Of a stretch of DNA of 60,820 nucleotides, positions 36,763 to 45,900 are shown one piece after another (the stretch's first letter is position 1; every line of letters begins with the position of its first letter). Origin of the DNA: Opitutaceae bacterium (GTDB taxonomy: Bacteria; Verrucomicrobiota; Verrucomicrobiia; Opitutales; Opitutaceae); contig JANQSC010000078.1 in NCBI GenBank assembly GCA_028284235.1, forward strand, positions 1-60,820. The letters are read 5' to 3'. The position numbers and the translations under genes are program-made. The notes beneath the pieces were generated by a model. It searched no databases. It saw only the letters and a list, made by a program, of their open reading frames with translations, and was not told the origin of the DNA.

Positions 36763-38058
36763 ATGAGCCCGATCACCCGAATCAAAGGCGGACGCGTCAT
36801 CGACCCCAAAAACAAACGGGACGAAGTCGCCGACCTGTACTTTCAAGACGGCGTCATCGTCGAGCCCCCTTCCAGCGACAGTAAGGAAAACGTCGTCGAA
36901 ATCGACGCCTCCGGACTGGTCGTCACCCCCGGACTCGTCGATCTCCACGTTCACTACCGCGTTCCGGGGCAAACGCACAAAGAAACCATCCAAACCGGGA
37001 CCGCCGCCGCGGCCGCGGGCGGGTTCACCAGCGTGGTTTGCATGCCCAACACCAGTCCGCCCGCCGACACCGCCGGCACGATTCAATACATAAAAGACGC
37101 AGTCAAACGCGAAGCGGTCGTCCACGTTTTCCCTACCGGTTGCATCACCGTCGGCATGGAAGGCGAACGACTCGCGCCCACTGGCTCCTTGCGCAACGCC
37201 GGCGCCGTCGCCATCTCCGACGGCGGAAAGTGCGTGCAGAACAACGGCCTCATGCGACGCGCCGTCGAGTACGCCCACATGTTCGATCTGCCCGTAATCG
37301 ACCACTGCGAAGACTATGCCCTCTCCGCCGACGGCGTTGTCAACGAAGGCTATGTATCCACGAAACTCGGACTGAAAGGATCGCCCACGGAAGCGGAAGA
37401 CGTAATGGTTTCCCGCAACGTAATCCTGTCCGCTAAAACCGGCGGGCATATTCACTTGCAGCACATTTCCTCCAAGGGCGCGATCGACATTGTTCGCCGC
37501 GCCAAAGCCCGGGGCGTGAATATCACCGCCGAAGCCACGCCTCACCATATGAGCTTTTCGGATACAGCGCTGTCCGAGTTCGACACAAATTTCAAAATGA
37601 ACCCGCCGCTGCGAGCGGAGGAAGACCGGATCGCCATCCTCGACGGACTCGAAGACGGGACAATCGATTGCATCGCCACCGGCCACGCTCCGCACACCGA
37701 CTACGAGAAGGACGTCGAGTTCGACTACGCCCCGTTCGGAGTGATCGGACTCGAAACGGCTCTCGGCGCGGTGCTGGGCGAACTCTACCACTCCAAACGC
37801 CTGTCGCTTTCCGGCACCCTGTCGCTCCTCACCAATCGAGCCGCCGATGTGCTGCGGCTCGACAAAGGCTCGCTCGGGATCGGCTGCGACGCGGACATCG
37901 CCCTCATCGACCCCGATCTGGAATGGACACCCCAAGGGGACGCGTTTCACAGCAAATCCGAAAACTCCCCCTGGATCGGCCGCCTGCTCAAAGGCAAAGT
38001 CGTCACCACAATCGTATCCGGTAAAACGATTTACCACAACGGCTCGATTCTCGCCTGA
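36763..38058 (+). CDS. pyrC: Dihydroorotase-like protein, class I, lacking the usual catalytic Asp
   Basis: 431 residues of the amidohydrolase fold. The metal-ligand motif LVDLHVHYRVPGQ, the Asp in AISDGGK, His in VIDHCEDY and His in HLQHISSKG and EATPHHMSF are present. At residue 307 (codon GGC, 37681-37683) the family's T-D-H-A-P-H motif reads ATGHAPHTD, so Gly replaces the Asp that acts as general base. I recall similar S-G-H-A-P variants in planctomycete proteins, so this may be a lineage form. It may still be the active enzyme by another route, or serve as a structural partner of PyrB as known for inactive PyrC' in Pseudomonas. The pyrB-pyrC adjacency supports either. Confidence 0.9.
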   Translation: MSPITRIKGGRVIDPKNKRDEVADLYFQDGVIVEPPSSDSKENVVEIDASGLVVTPGLVDLHVHYRVPGQTHKETIQTGTAAAAAGGFTSVVCMPNTSPPADTAGTIQYIKDAVKREAVVHVFPTGCITVGMEGERLAPTGSLRNAGAVAISDGGKCVQNNGLMRRAVEYAHMFDLPVIDHCEDYALSADGVVNEGYVSTKLGLKGSPTEAEDVMVSRNVILSAKTGGHIHLQHISSKGAIDIVRRAKARGVNITAEATPHHMSFSDTALSEFDTNFKMNPPLRAEEDRIAILDGLEDGTIDCIATGHAPHTDYEKDVEFDYAPFGVIGLETALGAVLGELYHSKRLSLSGTLSLLTNRAADVLRLDKGSLGIGCDADIALIDPDLEWTPQGDAFHSKSENSPWIGRLLKGKVVTTIVSGKTIYHNGSILA

Positions 38059-38061
38059 AAA

Positions 38062-38302
38062 AACGCGTCGGGACGACGCGTTCCACCAACGGCAACCAGT
38101 ATAAAAAGGTGGGACCCGACGTCTCGGCGGGTTTATACTACGCGACGCCGCATAGCCCCAGGAGATCCTCAACCAACGCGGCGCGGCGCAAGCGCCGGCC
38201 CTACGATCTTCATTGTAAGATGACCTTATTTCTCTTCCCGCGAAGCGGGGAGAGGTCCTTATTGGCCTGTCGCAGACAGGACTCCTAGCCCCGCTGAGCG
38301 GG
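38062..38302. repeat. Non-coding island of seven hairpins between pyrC and a convergent gene
   Basis: Perfect or near-perfect inverted repeats follow one another: 38062-38082 (AACGCGTC/GACGCGTT), 38099-38138 (GTATAAA/TTTATAC with an inner CCCG/CGGG stem), 38184-38197 (CGGCGC/GCGCCG), 38206-38221 (ATCTT/AAGAT), 38232-38254 (10-bp stem, one G-T pair), 38266-38280 (CCTGTC/GACAGG) and 38290-38302 (CCCGC/GCGGG). No T-run follows any of them. The first could still aid termination after pyrC, whose stop is three bases away. The block looks like a mosaic of small palindromic modules, of the same style as the other islands in the window. Confidence 0.8.
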
Positions 38303-38320
38303 ACGGTGATAAAAATCCCT

Positions 38321-39403
38321 CTAGCGTCCGCCTCCGCCTCCGCGGCCCCCGTTGAATCCGCCACCTCCGCGGCCGCCAAAACCGCCGAATCCGCCGCGAC
38401 CGAATCCTGGTCCATCGGAATTCGCCTGGTTTTCCAGAGCCAGCTGGGCCTGGCGCAGCTCGCGCTCGCGCTCGGCGACCATCTGCTCGGTCAAGCTGGC
38501 CAATTGGGCGTCGTTCAACACGTTCGCTGCCTGCTCCAGCAACATCGCGTCGTAAATCTCGCGCTCCTGGTAGTATGTCTCCACCATTTCGCTCGTTATT
38601 TGAGTGTCGTTGTTTCCGCCGCGACCGCGACCGTTGTTTTGACGAATATCAACACTGTATTCAAAATTCTGATCTACATTGGCGAAAACATCGATCAATG
38701 CCTCGCTCTGGCGTTCCGTAAGCGGCGTATCTGTATAGCTCAACGAGCGTTCAAACGATTCGATTTCCCCGCGGTACTCGAGCGTGTTGGTATATTTCTC
38801 CAAGGCAGCGGCGTCCTCTTCGCCGAGCAGGGCCGTGATGTCGTCCGACAAGAGAGCCATCTGGTCACGGTATTCTTCCCGCATTGCTTCGCGGTCTTCT
38901 CCCTCCACGGTTTGGGATCGAACGCCCGCTTCGGAACGCAAGACAAGCCGTTCGGCCATCAGCGTCTTCAGCGCGTCCAGTTCCTCAGGCGGCAGGTTGA
39001 GCTGCTTGAAAAATTCCGCGTAGTTCCGATCGAGACGGCCCATTTGACGCTCGATCATGTCCATCCGCAATTCGGGATCCTCAAACGCCGATAAGATTCG
39101 AGCCAGCTGCTCCGAACGAGCCTCCCTCCGGCGCTCTTGTATTTCTTCACGGGAAAGCCCCTCGAGTTCCGCAAATCGGCCTTCGAATCGGCCCCGACGC
39201 GATTCCGTCTCCTCCTCTCCATCGCCCGACTCCTCGGCCACCTCGATTTCCGGCTCTGACTCGAGCGCGACAGGCGCTTCCTCCACGTCGGCGGCGTCCG
39301 CCAAGAGCTGCTTGAGCCTCTGGTTCTCGATGTTGAGGTAGCCGGAATAGCCGGCGAAAACGATCGCGAGAGCGGATAGGAGAATAGTGGGCCAACGTTT
39401 CAT
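38321..39403 (-). CDS. Membrane-anchored or exported Gly-rich protein with Spy-like L-x-x-x-Q helices
   Basis: The start chosen is ATG at 39401-39403 (MKRWPTILLSALAIVFAGYS), which puts a hydrophobic export/anchor helix at the N-terminus; the frame is open a further 62 codons upstream without support. A Glu-rich linker (residues 40-65) is followed by a long helical region containing LNLPPEELDAL, LTERQSEALI and LNDAQLASLTEQM, which resemble the L-T-x-x-Q motifs of Spy/CpxP periplasmic chaperones. The last 40 residues are almost all Gly, Arg and Phe (GGFGGRGGGGFNGGRGGGGG). No function can be assigned; a periplasmic chaperone-like or RNA/polyanion-binding role is speculation. Confidence 0.7.
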   Translation of the reverse strand: MKRWPTILLSALAIVFAGYSGYLNIENQRLKQLLADAADVEEAPVALESEPEIEVAEESGDGEEETESRRGRFEGRFAELEGLSREEIQERRREARSEQLARILSAFEDPELRMDMIERQMGRLDRNYAEFFKQLNLPPEELDALKTLMAERLVLRSEAGVRSQTVEGEDREAMREEYRDQMALLSDDITALLGEEDAAALEKYTNTLEYRGEIESFERSLSYTDTPLTERQSEALIDVFANVDQNFEYSVDIRQNNGRGRGGNNDTQITSEMVETYYQEREIYDAMLLEQAANVLNDAQLASLTEQMVAERERELRQAQLALENQANSDGPGFGRGGFGGFGGRGGGGFNGGRGGGGGR

Positions 39404-39588
39404 GATGAATTTGCGAAGTTTGAGAACAATCGGGCGAGCGCTACGGCAACGGGAAGCCATCGCGCCGCGCATCCATGAAACGTCCCTTCCCGGCCTTAAG
39501 TTACACACGCCCGAATGGATCGATAAACCCTTGCAAAATTGCGGCAGTCTAATGATTGTCGCGATTTCCTGTAATGGGCGACCACTCA

Positions 39589-40344
39589 ATGAGCGAAAAA
39601 GCGTCTTCTCAGACCGGACCGAACCACATTGGCATCATCATGGATGGCAACGGTCGCTGGGCTCAATCCCAAGGACTCTCGCGCATTAAAGGGCACCAGC
39701 AAGGGGTTGAAACTTGCCGCCGCATCATCGAGGCTTGCCAGGCGCTCGACGTCCACTACCTGACGCTTTACGCGTTCTCCGCCGAGAACTGGAATCGCCC
39801 CGAAACCGAAGTAAACGGCCTCATGGAGCTGCTCGAGCTGTTCCTCATGAAAGAGACTGGGACGTTAAAGAAAAAACGCGTGCGTCTCCACGCGATCGGG
39901 CGCATCGAAGACCTTCCCGCCCGCCCCCGGGCCGCGCTGAAAAAAGCCATCGAAGCGACCAAGGAATTCGACGAGTGGCACCTCATTCTCGCATTGAACT
40001 ACAGCGCGCGCAACGAAGTCGTCGACGCCACCCAAGCCATCGCCACGCTCGCGGCCAACGGCGCGCTCGATCCGGGCAGCATCGACTGGGACACTATTTC
40101 GTCGCACTTGTACACCGGCGGGCTTCCCGATCCAGACTTGATCGTTCGCACCTCCGGCGAAACCCGCCTGAGCAACTTCCTGCTCATGCAAAGCGCCTAC
40201 GCGGAGTTCTATTTCACCGCCACCTGCTGGCCCGATTTCACCAAAGCACACCTCGAGGAAGCCATCCGCTCCTACCACAATCGCGAACGACGCTTTGGCC
40301 GGACGGGCGAGCAACTCGACGTCGAAACGAGCCTCACCTACTAA
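39589..40344 (+). CDS. uppS: Isoprenyl transferase (undecaprenyl diphosphate synthase)
   Basis: Builds the C55 lipid carrier for peptidoglycan and O-antigen. The cis-prenyltransferase signature HIGIIMDGNGRWAQSQG lies near residue 12; YAFSAENWNRP and the C-terminal RTSGETRLSNFLLMQSAYAE are also conserved. Starts at ATG 39589 or ATG 39574 are possible. It opens a six-gene cluster (uppS, cdsA, dxr, rseP, ispG, kinase), and the uppS-cdsA-dxr-rseP order is found widely in bacteria. Confidence 0.95.
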   Translation: MSEKASSQTGPNHIGIIMDGNGRWAQSQGLSRIKGHQQGVETCRRIIEACQALDVHYLTLYAFSAENWNRPETEVNGLMELLELFLMKETGTLKKKRVRLHAIGRIEDLPARPRAALKKAIEATKEFDEWHLILALNYSARNEVVDATQAIATLAANGALDPGSIDWDTISSHLYTGGLPDPDLIVRTSGETRLSNFLLMQSAYAEFYFTATCWPDFTKAHLEEAIRSYHNRERRFGRTGEQLDVETSLTY

Positions 40345-40371
40345 ACGCGGCGCCCGCTTGTTTCTCCCCAC

Positions 40372-41208
40372 GTGACGAAGCGATTCATCAGCACCCTAAT
40401 CCTCTGGGCCATAACGGTCGTTTGCTTCTTTGTCATCGGCCCCGACGCGGCCGTCTGGTTCCTCGCCGTGCTGAGCCTGGCCTCCCAATACGAGTTCTAC
40501 GAACTCCTCGAAAAGATGGGTCGACGCCCCTTTAAAAAGTTCGGCGTCTTTCTCGGGACGATCATGGTCCTCGCTCCCTACTACGCCAACAAGATGGCCG
40601 ACGACCAAGCCTACCGCACGCAGTCGGCCATTATCGCGGTGACTATCGTTGCCTGCTGCCTGCGCATCCTGCGCGAGCGGGAAGTGGACGAACGAATCGA
40701 GTCCCTCGGCTCCACTCTGCTCGGGCTCATCTACGTCCCGTTCATGCTCACTTTCCTCGTGCGAATGATCGAGCTGCCCGAGATCCCCGAGCAAGGGCTG
40801 ATGCTGGTCGTTTGGCTCGTCGTCACCGCGAAATTCACCGACGTCGGCGCCCTGCTCGTCGGCAAAGCCTTCGGCAAGCATCCCATGTCGCCCGTCACCA
40901 GCCCCAAGAAAACCTGGGAAGGAGCGATCGGCGGTTGCCTCGTTTCCGTAGGCCTCGGATTCGCCCTGACCTACTTCGCGCGCGACTACTTTCCCGACTT
41001 TCTCACGCCCTTCTGGGGCATGGTGTTGGCCTTGCCCATCGCCATCATCTCAATCATATCCGACCTCGTCGAAAGCATGCTCAAGCGAATGGCCGACCAG
41101 AAAGACTCGGGCTCCTTTATTCCCGGCATCGGCGGCGCTTTCGACCTGACCGATTCGCTGATTCTCGCCGCTCCCACCGGCTACCTCCTTTTTGGAATCA
41201 TCATTTGA
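40372..41208 (+). CDS. cdsA: Phosphatidate cytidylyltransferase
   Basis: Makes CDP-diacylglycerol for phospholipid synthesis. About eight transmembrane helices, with SPKKTWEGAIGG and the active-site region SDLVESMLKRMADQKDSG near the C-terminus. The following part of the family signature, usually P-G-H-G-G-x-x-D-R-x-D, reads PGIGGAFDLTD, so His and Arg are replaced. The K-D pair that binds metal is intact. The start is GTG at 40372. It lies 27 bases after uppS. Confidence 0.93.
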   Translation: MTKRFISTLILWAITVVCFFVIGPDAAVWFLAVLSLASQYEFYELLEKMGRRPFKKFGVFLGTIMVLAPYYANKMADDQAYRTQSAIIAVTIVACCLRILREREVDERIESLGSTLLGLIYVPFMLTFLVRMIELPEIPEQGLMLVVWLVVTAKFTDVGALLVGKAFGKHPMSPVTSPKKTWEGAIGGCLVSVGLGFALTYFARDYFPDFLTPFWGMVLALPIAIISIISDLVESMLKRMADQKDSGSFIPGIGGAFDLTDSLILAAPTGYLLFGIII

Positions 41209-41215
41209 CCGCCTC

Positions 41216-42385
41216 ATGGGACGAAGGAAAAAAGTGGTCTTGCTCGGAGCAACCGGATCGATCGGGAGCAGCGCTCTGAAAGTCATCCGGAAACATGCCG
41301 ACCAACTCGAGCTCGTCGGAATCGCCGCCAACCGCAACGCCGACCAGCTCGCCGCGATCGCGGCCGAATTCTCTGTACCCCACGCTTGCCTTCACGACAA
41401 CGACGCGGGGAAAAAGGCGAAGGACGCCAGGCTCTTCCCGTCCTGCACCGAGCTCTCTTACGGCGAATCCGGACTACAGACGCTCGCGGCACTCCCCGAA
41501 TGCGACACGGTTCTCGTCGCCGTGGTCGGCACGCGTGGACTCGCTCCGGCCCTAGCCGCGATCAACGCCGGCCACACGCTCGCCCTCGCTAGTAAGGAAA
41601 TCCTCGTGCTCGCGGGCAAATTCATCATGGACGCGGCTCGCGCCGCAGATGTCTCAATTTTGCCGGTAGACAGCGAGCACAACGCTCTTTTCCAGTGCCT
41701 GCGCGGCATTGAAACCGATCACGTTTCGCGGCTCGTGCTCACCGCCTCCGGTGGCAGCTTCCGCGATCTGCCGGTCGAGCAACTCCATTCCGTTACGCTC
41801 GACCAAGCGCTCAAGCACCCCAATTGGGACATGGGGCCCAAAGTGACCATCGATTCCGCCACCATGGCCAACAAGGGTTTGGAAATGATCGAAGCCAAGT
41901 GGCTCTTCGACATGCGTCCCGATCAAATCGACGTCGTCGTCCATCCACAAAGCGTCGTCCACTCGATGGTCGAATGCGTCGACGGCTCGACGATCGCCCA
42001 TCTGAGCCCGCCCGACATGACCTTCGCCATCCAACACGCGCTCCTTTTCCCAGATCGCAGCGAGCCCGTCGCCCCAACGCTCGATTTCACCCAAGCGCTG
42101 AACCTCGAGTTTCGACCCATCGAACCGCGCCGCTATCCCTGCCTCGGCTTGGCCCGTTCCGCTCTGCAAGCTGGTGGCGTCGCCCCGGGAATATTCAACG
42201 CCGCGAACGAAATAGCGGTGGACGCCTTTGTCCAAGAGCGTATTAAATTTGTCGAAATCGCGAAAATCGTGGAGAAAACGCTCGAACTGATCGATAATGG
42301 AGAACCTGGCGCGATAGAAGAAGTCTTGGAATACGATGCGCAGGCTCGGAACGTAGCGAGCGAACTCGTAGCCAAATCAAACTAG
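41216..42385 (+). CDS. dxr: 1-deoxy-D-xylulose 5-phosphate reductoisomerase
   Basis: Second step of the MEP isoprenoid pathway: converts DXP to 2-C-methyl-D-erythritol 4-phosphate with NADPH. The NADPH motif VVLLGATGSIGSSAL is at the N-terminus, the metal and substrate site LPVDSEHNALFQCL is near residue 150, and TIDSATMANKGLE and GIFNAANEIAVDAF follow. The ATG at 41216 gives a start seven bases after cdsA; an ATG at 41192 would overlap cdsA by 17 bases. Length about 389 is normal. Confidence 0.96.
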   Translation: MGRRKKVVLLGATGSIGSSALKVIRKHADQLELVGIAANRNADQLAAIAAEFSVPHACLHDNDAGKKAKDARLFPSCTELSYGESGLQTLAALPECDTVLVAVVGTRGLAPALAAINAGHTLALASKEILVLAGKFIMDAARAADVSILPVDSEHNALFQCLRGIETDHVSRLVLTASGGSFRDLPVEQLHSVTLDQALKHPNWDMGPKVTIDSATMANKGLEMIEAKWLFDMRPDQIDVVVHPQSVVHSMVECVDGSTIAHLSPPDMTFAIQHALLFPDRSEPVAPTLDFTQALNLEFRPIEPRRYPCLGLARSALQAGGVAPGIFNAANEIAVDAFVQERIKFVEIAKIVEKTLELIDNGEPGAIEEVLEYDAQARNVASELVAKSN

Positions 42386-42388
42386 CTA

Positions 42389-43843
42389 ATGGAAAATCTC
42401 ATCCAAACCATCGCCGACAACGCCTGGGCGGCGCTCATGATCGTCCTGTTTTTCGGAGGATCCATTTTCGTCCACGAACTCGGCCACTTTCTCGCCGCGA
42501 AATGGCGCGGGCTTCACATCGAGCGCTTTTCCATCGGCTTCGGGCCGCGTCTCTTCGGCTGGACGCGCAACGGCATCGACTACCGCGTGTCCCTGCTGCC
42601 GCTCGGCGGCTACGTCGCCCTCCCCCAACTCGCCGACATGCGCGGAATCGAAGGCGAATCGTCCATAGACACGAACACGATGCCGCCAATTTCCTACACG
42701 TCCAAAGTCATCGTCGCGGTGGCGGGAGCCGTCTTCAACATACTCTTCGCCCTCGCCCTCGGACTCATCCTCTGGAAAACCGGTGTCCAGCGTGAAGGAG
42801 CCAACACCATCGGCGACATTTCCGAGCAAATCGAGATCGCCGAAGGCGAATTCGTCCAAAATCCCGCGGCAGCCGCGGGCCTGAAAATCGGGGACAAGAT
42901 CGTCGGCATCGACGGCGAGGAGATTCGGTCCTTCGAAGACATCTTTATCGGAATCGCCCTCGGATCCGGCGTGACCGACGAAGGAAAACGAAAAGCCGAG
43001 ATCACCTACATACGCGACGGCAAGCAGGGAACCGCCATCGTCCATCCCGTGCTCAACCCGGATCACGAATTGCGCATGATTGGCATCGCTCCCAATCGCA
43101 TCACCTACATCGGAGCCCTCACCGAAGGGTTTCCCGCCGAAGAAGCGGGACTCCTGCCCGGCGATCTCGTCAGGGAAATTGACGGAATGACGATTTACGG
43201 GCCGCAGCATTTTATCGACATCGTTCAGAAGTCAGAAGGACGCGAGCTACGCTTCACGGTCGAGCGAGTCGAAAATGAAGAAACCGTCACCAAGAACATC
43301 CCCGTCACCCCCGTCCTCTCGAAATTCAATATTTCCGACGACCAATTTTACGCGATCGGAACCGGGCTCAGCGCCGCCATCGAGTACTACACCGCCTACG
43401 TCAATCCTATCGAACTCTCCATCGATGTCGTCAAGCGGACCTACCAAACGCTGAAATCCCTCGTGAACCGAAACTCCGACGCCAAGCTCAGCGATATGAG
43501 CGGGCCCGTTGGGATCGCCAACATCATCGCCAAAACCTCCGCCATCGGAATCGTGCGGGTCATGGAAATCGCCCTCATGATCAACATCAGCCTCGCGATC
43601 TTCAATCTCCTCCCCATCCCCGTCCTCGACGGCGGACACATCGCGTTCGCCACGATCGCGAAAATCACCGGCAAGCCCATCCCACCCTCGTTCGCGGCCG
43701 CGATTCAAGGCAGCTTCATGATCCTGCTCTTCTCGTTCATGCTGTATGTGAGCTATCATGACATCGGGCGACTCTTCACCAAGGAACAGGAGGCTTCCAA
43801 CCAGAAAATCGAGCTAATCAAAGTCGAAGACGCGCCCGCCTAG
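42389..43843 (+). CDS. rseP: RseP-type site-2 intramembrane zinc metalloprotease
   Basis: The zinc motif HELGHFLAAKW is near residue 30, two PDZ-like domains follow (around residues 150-210 and 225-290), and the third zinc ligand region NLLPIPVLDGGHIAF is near residue 410. RseP cleaves anti-sigma factors and remnant signal peptides in the membrane. It lies three bases after dxr in the common dxr-rseP order. 484 residues is slightly longer than E. coli RseP because of the second PDZ linker. Confidence 0.95.
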   Translation: MENLIQTIADNAWAALMIVLFFGGSIFVHELGHFLAAKWRGLHIERFSIGFGPRLFGWTRNGIDYRVSLLPLGGYVALPQLADMRGIEGESSIDTNTMPPISYTSKVIVAVAGAVFNILFALALGLILWKTGVQREGANTIGDISEQIEIAEGEFVQNPAAAAGLKIGDKIVGIDGEEIRSFEDIFIGIALGSGVTDEGKRKAEITYIRDGKQGTAIVHPVLNPDHELRMIGIAPNRITYIGALTEGFPAEEAGLLPGDLVREIDGMTIYGPQHFIDIVQKSEGRELRFTVERVENEETVTKNIPVTPVLSKFNISDDQFYAIGTGLSAAIEYYTAYVNPIELSIDVVKRTYQTLKSLVNRNSDAKLSDMSGPVGIANIIAKTSAIGIVRVMEIALMINISLAIFNLLPIPVLDGGHIAFATIAKITGKPIPPSFAAAIQGSFMILLFSFMLYVSYHDIGRLFTKEQEASNQKIELIKVEDAPA

Positions 43844-43866
43844 CGGCGGTTGAGTCTCTCACACAA

Positions 43867-45891
43867 ATGGAATCCTACTGCCCGTCGCGCTACGCTACGA
43901 TTCGCCGATCCAGCCGCGAAGTCTTCGTGGGCGGCATCGCCGTTGGCGGCGACAATCCGATTCGTATTCAGTCGATGACGACAACGAATACGCAGGACGT
44001 CGAAGCGACTGTAAAACAGTCGATCGCCTTAGCGGAAGCCGGTTGCGAGATCATACGCGTCACCGCCCCGAATAAAAAAGCCGCTCAAGCGCTTAAAGAC
44101 ATTCGCAGCCAGTTTCGAGCCGCCGGATTCGAGCAGCCGCTCGTCGCCGACATCCACTTCCTCCCCTCCGCCGCCATGGAGGCCGTCGAGCATGTGGACA
44201 AAGTCCGCGTCAATCCCGGCAACTACGCTGACAACAAGAAATTCGTAATCCGCGAATACAGCGACAGCCAGTACAACGAAGAGCTGCAACGCCTGCACGA
44301 CGAGTTTTCCCCTCTCGTAAAGCGAGCCAAAGAGCTCGGTCGCTCGCTTCGCATCGGCACCAACCACGGTTCCCTCTCCGACCGAATCATGAACCGCTAC
44401 GGCGATACACCGCTCGGAATGGTGGAGTCCGCCCTCGAATTCCTCCGCATCGCCGAAACGCACGGATTTCAGGATATCATTCTCTCCATGAAGGCGAGCA
44501 ACCCCAAGGTGATGATCGCCGCCTACCGCTTGCTCGTCGACCGCATGGACGATGAAAACATGCGCTACCCGCTTCACCTCGGAGTGACCGAAGCCGGCGA
44601 CGGCGAAGACGGTCGCATCAAAAGCGCCATCGGCATCGGCAGTTTGCTCATGGACGGACTCGGCGACACGATCCGCGTATCGCTCACCGAAGACCCCGTC
44701 TACGAAATCCCGGTCGCCCAGGCCCTGGCCCAAAAAGTCATGGCCAACTGGAACCACGCCGTAACCGTTCAGCCCGAGACCGATTCCATACATCCCTACG
44801 ACTATCAACGCCGCCCGGTCCACCCGGCCACGATCGGTTCGACCTTGAAGCTCGGCAGCGAAGAACCGCCCTCGGTCATTACGCCCAGCCCATTTTCTTT
44901 GAACGAAATCGAAGCCCTCAAGGACGCGCTCGACGAGGCGGCTCCCAAAATAGTGGATACGCCATTCGAAGGGCTTCTTTTCAAACTCGGCGACCTGAGC
45001 GAACTGGAATCGATCGCCCCGGCTTGGGAAGCGATCCAAAGTCAGGCGGCACTCATGGCGATCGAACTGGGCGACTCGATCGACCTCGAGACCCTGTCGC
45101 GATCCCTCCCGCATTCGAAAATCCCAATCGCTCTCATCCGCGATTTCGAAAGCGCCGCGTTCAACGAATACAAACGTTTCCTGCGCGTCTGCTCGGATTT
45201 CGGAGCCATTCCCATCGCCGGACTCGGTCCGGACGTGGGCGATGGAATCTGCTCGGAACCCGCTCCCAATCTGATCGTAACGCTGCGCTCCGATTTCGAT
45301 ATCCACTCCCCCAAGCACGAAATCGGCGCGTATCGCAAATTGGCCGAGCGGCTCTCGCGATGGCGGAGCCACGCTCCTATTTGGATACGAAACCGACCGA
45401 CCGCCAGCCAGGAGCCACCGTCCTTTCTCAGCCGGCTGCTCGACGCCAGCATTTTAACCGGATCGCTCCTCTGCGATGGTCTGGGCGATCTCGTTAGCAT
45501 TGAAACCGACGATGATCTCGTCCGTTCTACCCGCCTCGCCTACAACGTCCTGCAAGGCGCCGGAGCCCGAATTTCCAAAACCGAATTCGTCGCCTGCCCC
45601 AGCTGCGGACGCACGCTCTTCGACCTCCAATCCACCACTCAGCGAATACGCGAAAAAACCGGTCACCTCAAAGGCGTGAAAATCGCGATAATGGGATGCA
45701 TCGTAAATGGCCCCGGAGAAATGGCGGATGCGGATTTTGGATACGTCGGGGGTGCCCCCGCTAAAATCAACCTCTACGTCGGCAAGGAATGCGTCGAATA
45801 CAACATCCCGCAAGCGGAAGCCGATGATCGACTGATCGAATTGATCAAGTCGCACGACAAGTGGACCGATCCCAAGCCTGCGACGGTATAG
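43867..45891 (+). CDS. ispG: 4-hydroxy-3-methylbut-2-enyl diphosphate synthase, three-domain type
   Basis: Sixth enzyme of the MEP pathway. The N-terminal TIM barrel spans about residues 1-300 (IRIQSMTTTNTQDVEATV; GTNHGSLSDRIMNRYG). Residues about 310-560 are an inserted domain found in plant, chlamydial and Bacteroidetes IspG. The C-terminal iron-sulfur domain has CPSCGRTLFDLQ near residue 577 and IMGCIVNGPGE near 615, giving the three Cys ligands. 674 residues fits the large type. It follows rseP by 23 bases, so two MEP enzymes share the operon. Confidence 0.96.
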   Translation: MESYCPSRYATIRRSSREVFVGGIAVGGDNPIRIQSMTTTNTQDVEATVKQSIALAEAGCEIIRVTAPNKKAAQALKDIRSQFRAAGFEQPLVADIHFLPSAAMEAVEHVDKVRVNPGNYADNKKFVIREYSDSQYNEELQRLHDEFSPLVKRAKELGRSLRIGTNHGSLSDRIMNRYGDTPLGMVESALEFLRIAETHGFQDIILSMKASNPKVMIAAYRLLVDRMDDENMRYPLHLGVTEAGDGEDGRIKSAIGIGSLLMDGLGDTIRVSLTEDPVYEIPVAQALAQKVMANWNHAVTVQPETDSIHPYDYQRRPVHPATIGSTLKLGSEEPPSVITPSPFSLNEIEALKDALDEAAPKIVDTPFEGLLFKLGDLSELESIAPAWEAIQSQAALMAIELGDSIDLETLSRSLPHSKIPIALIRDFESAAFNEYKRFLRVCSDFGAIPIAGLGPDVGDGICSEPAPNLIVTLRSDFDIHSPKHEIGAYRKLAERLSRWRSHAPIWIRNRPTASQEPPSFLSRLLDASILTGSLLCDGLGDLVSIETDDDLVRSTRLAYNVLQGAGARISKTEFVACPSCGRTLFDLQSTTQRIREKTGHLKGVKIAIMGCIVNGPGEMADADFGYVGGAPAKINLYVGKECVEYNIPQAEADDRLIELIKSHDKWTDPKPATV

Positions 45892-45900
45892 ATTCAACAA

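Noticed and set aside
38062-38082. Hairpin just after pyrC as a classical terminator.
   Set aside because: The stem is followed by CCACC rather than a T-run, and it is one of many similar hairpins in the island.
44029-45372. Open frame of 447 codons antisense to ispG.
   Set aside because: It overlaps a firmly identified gene and looks like an antisense shadow.
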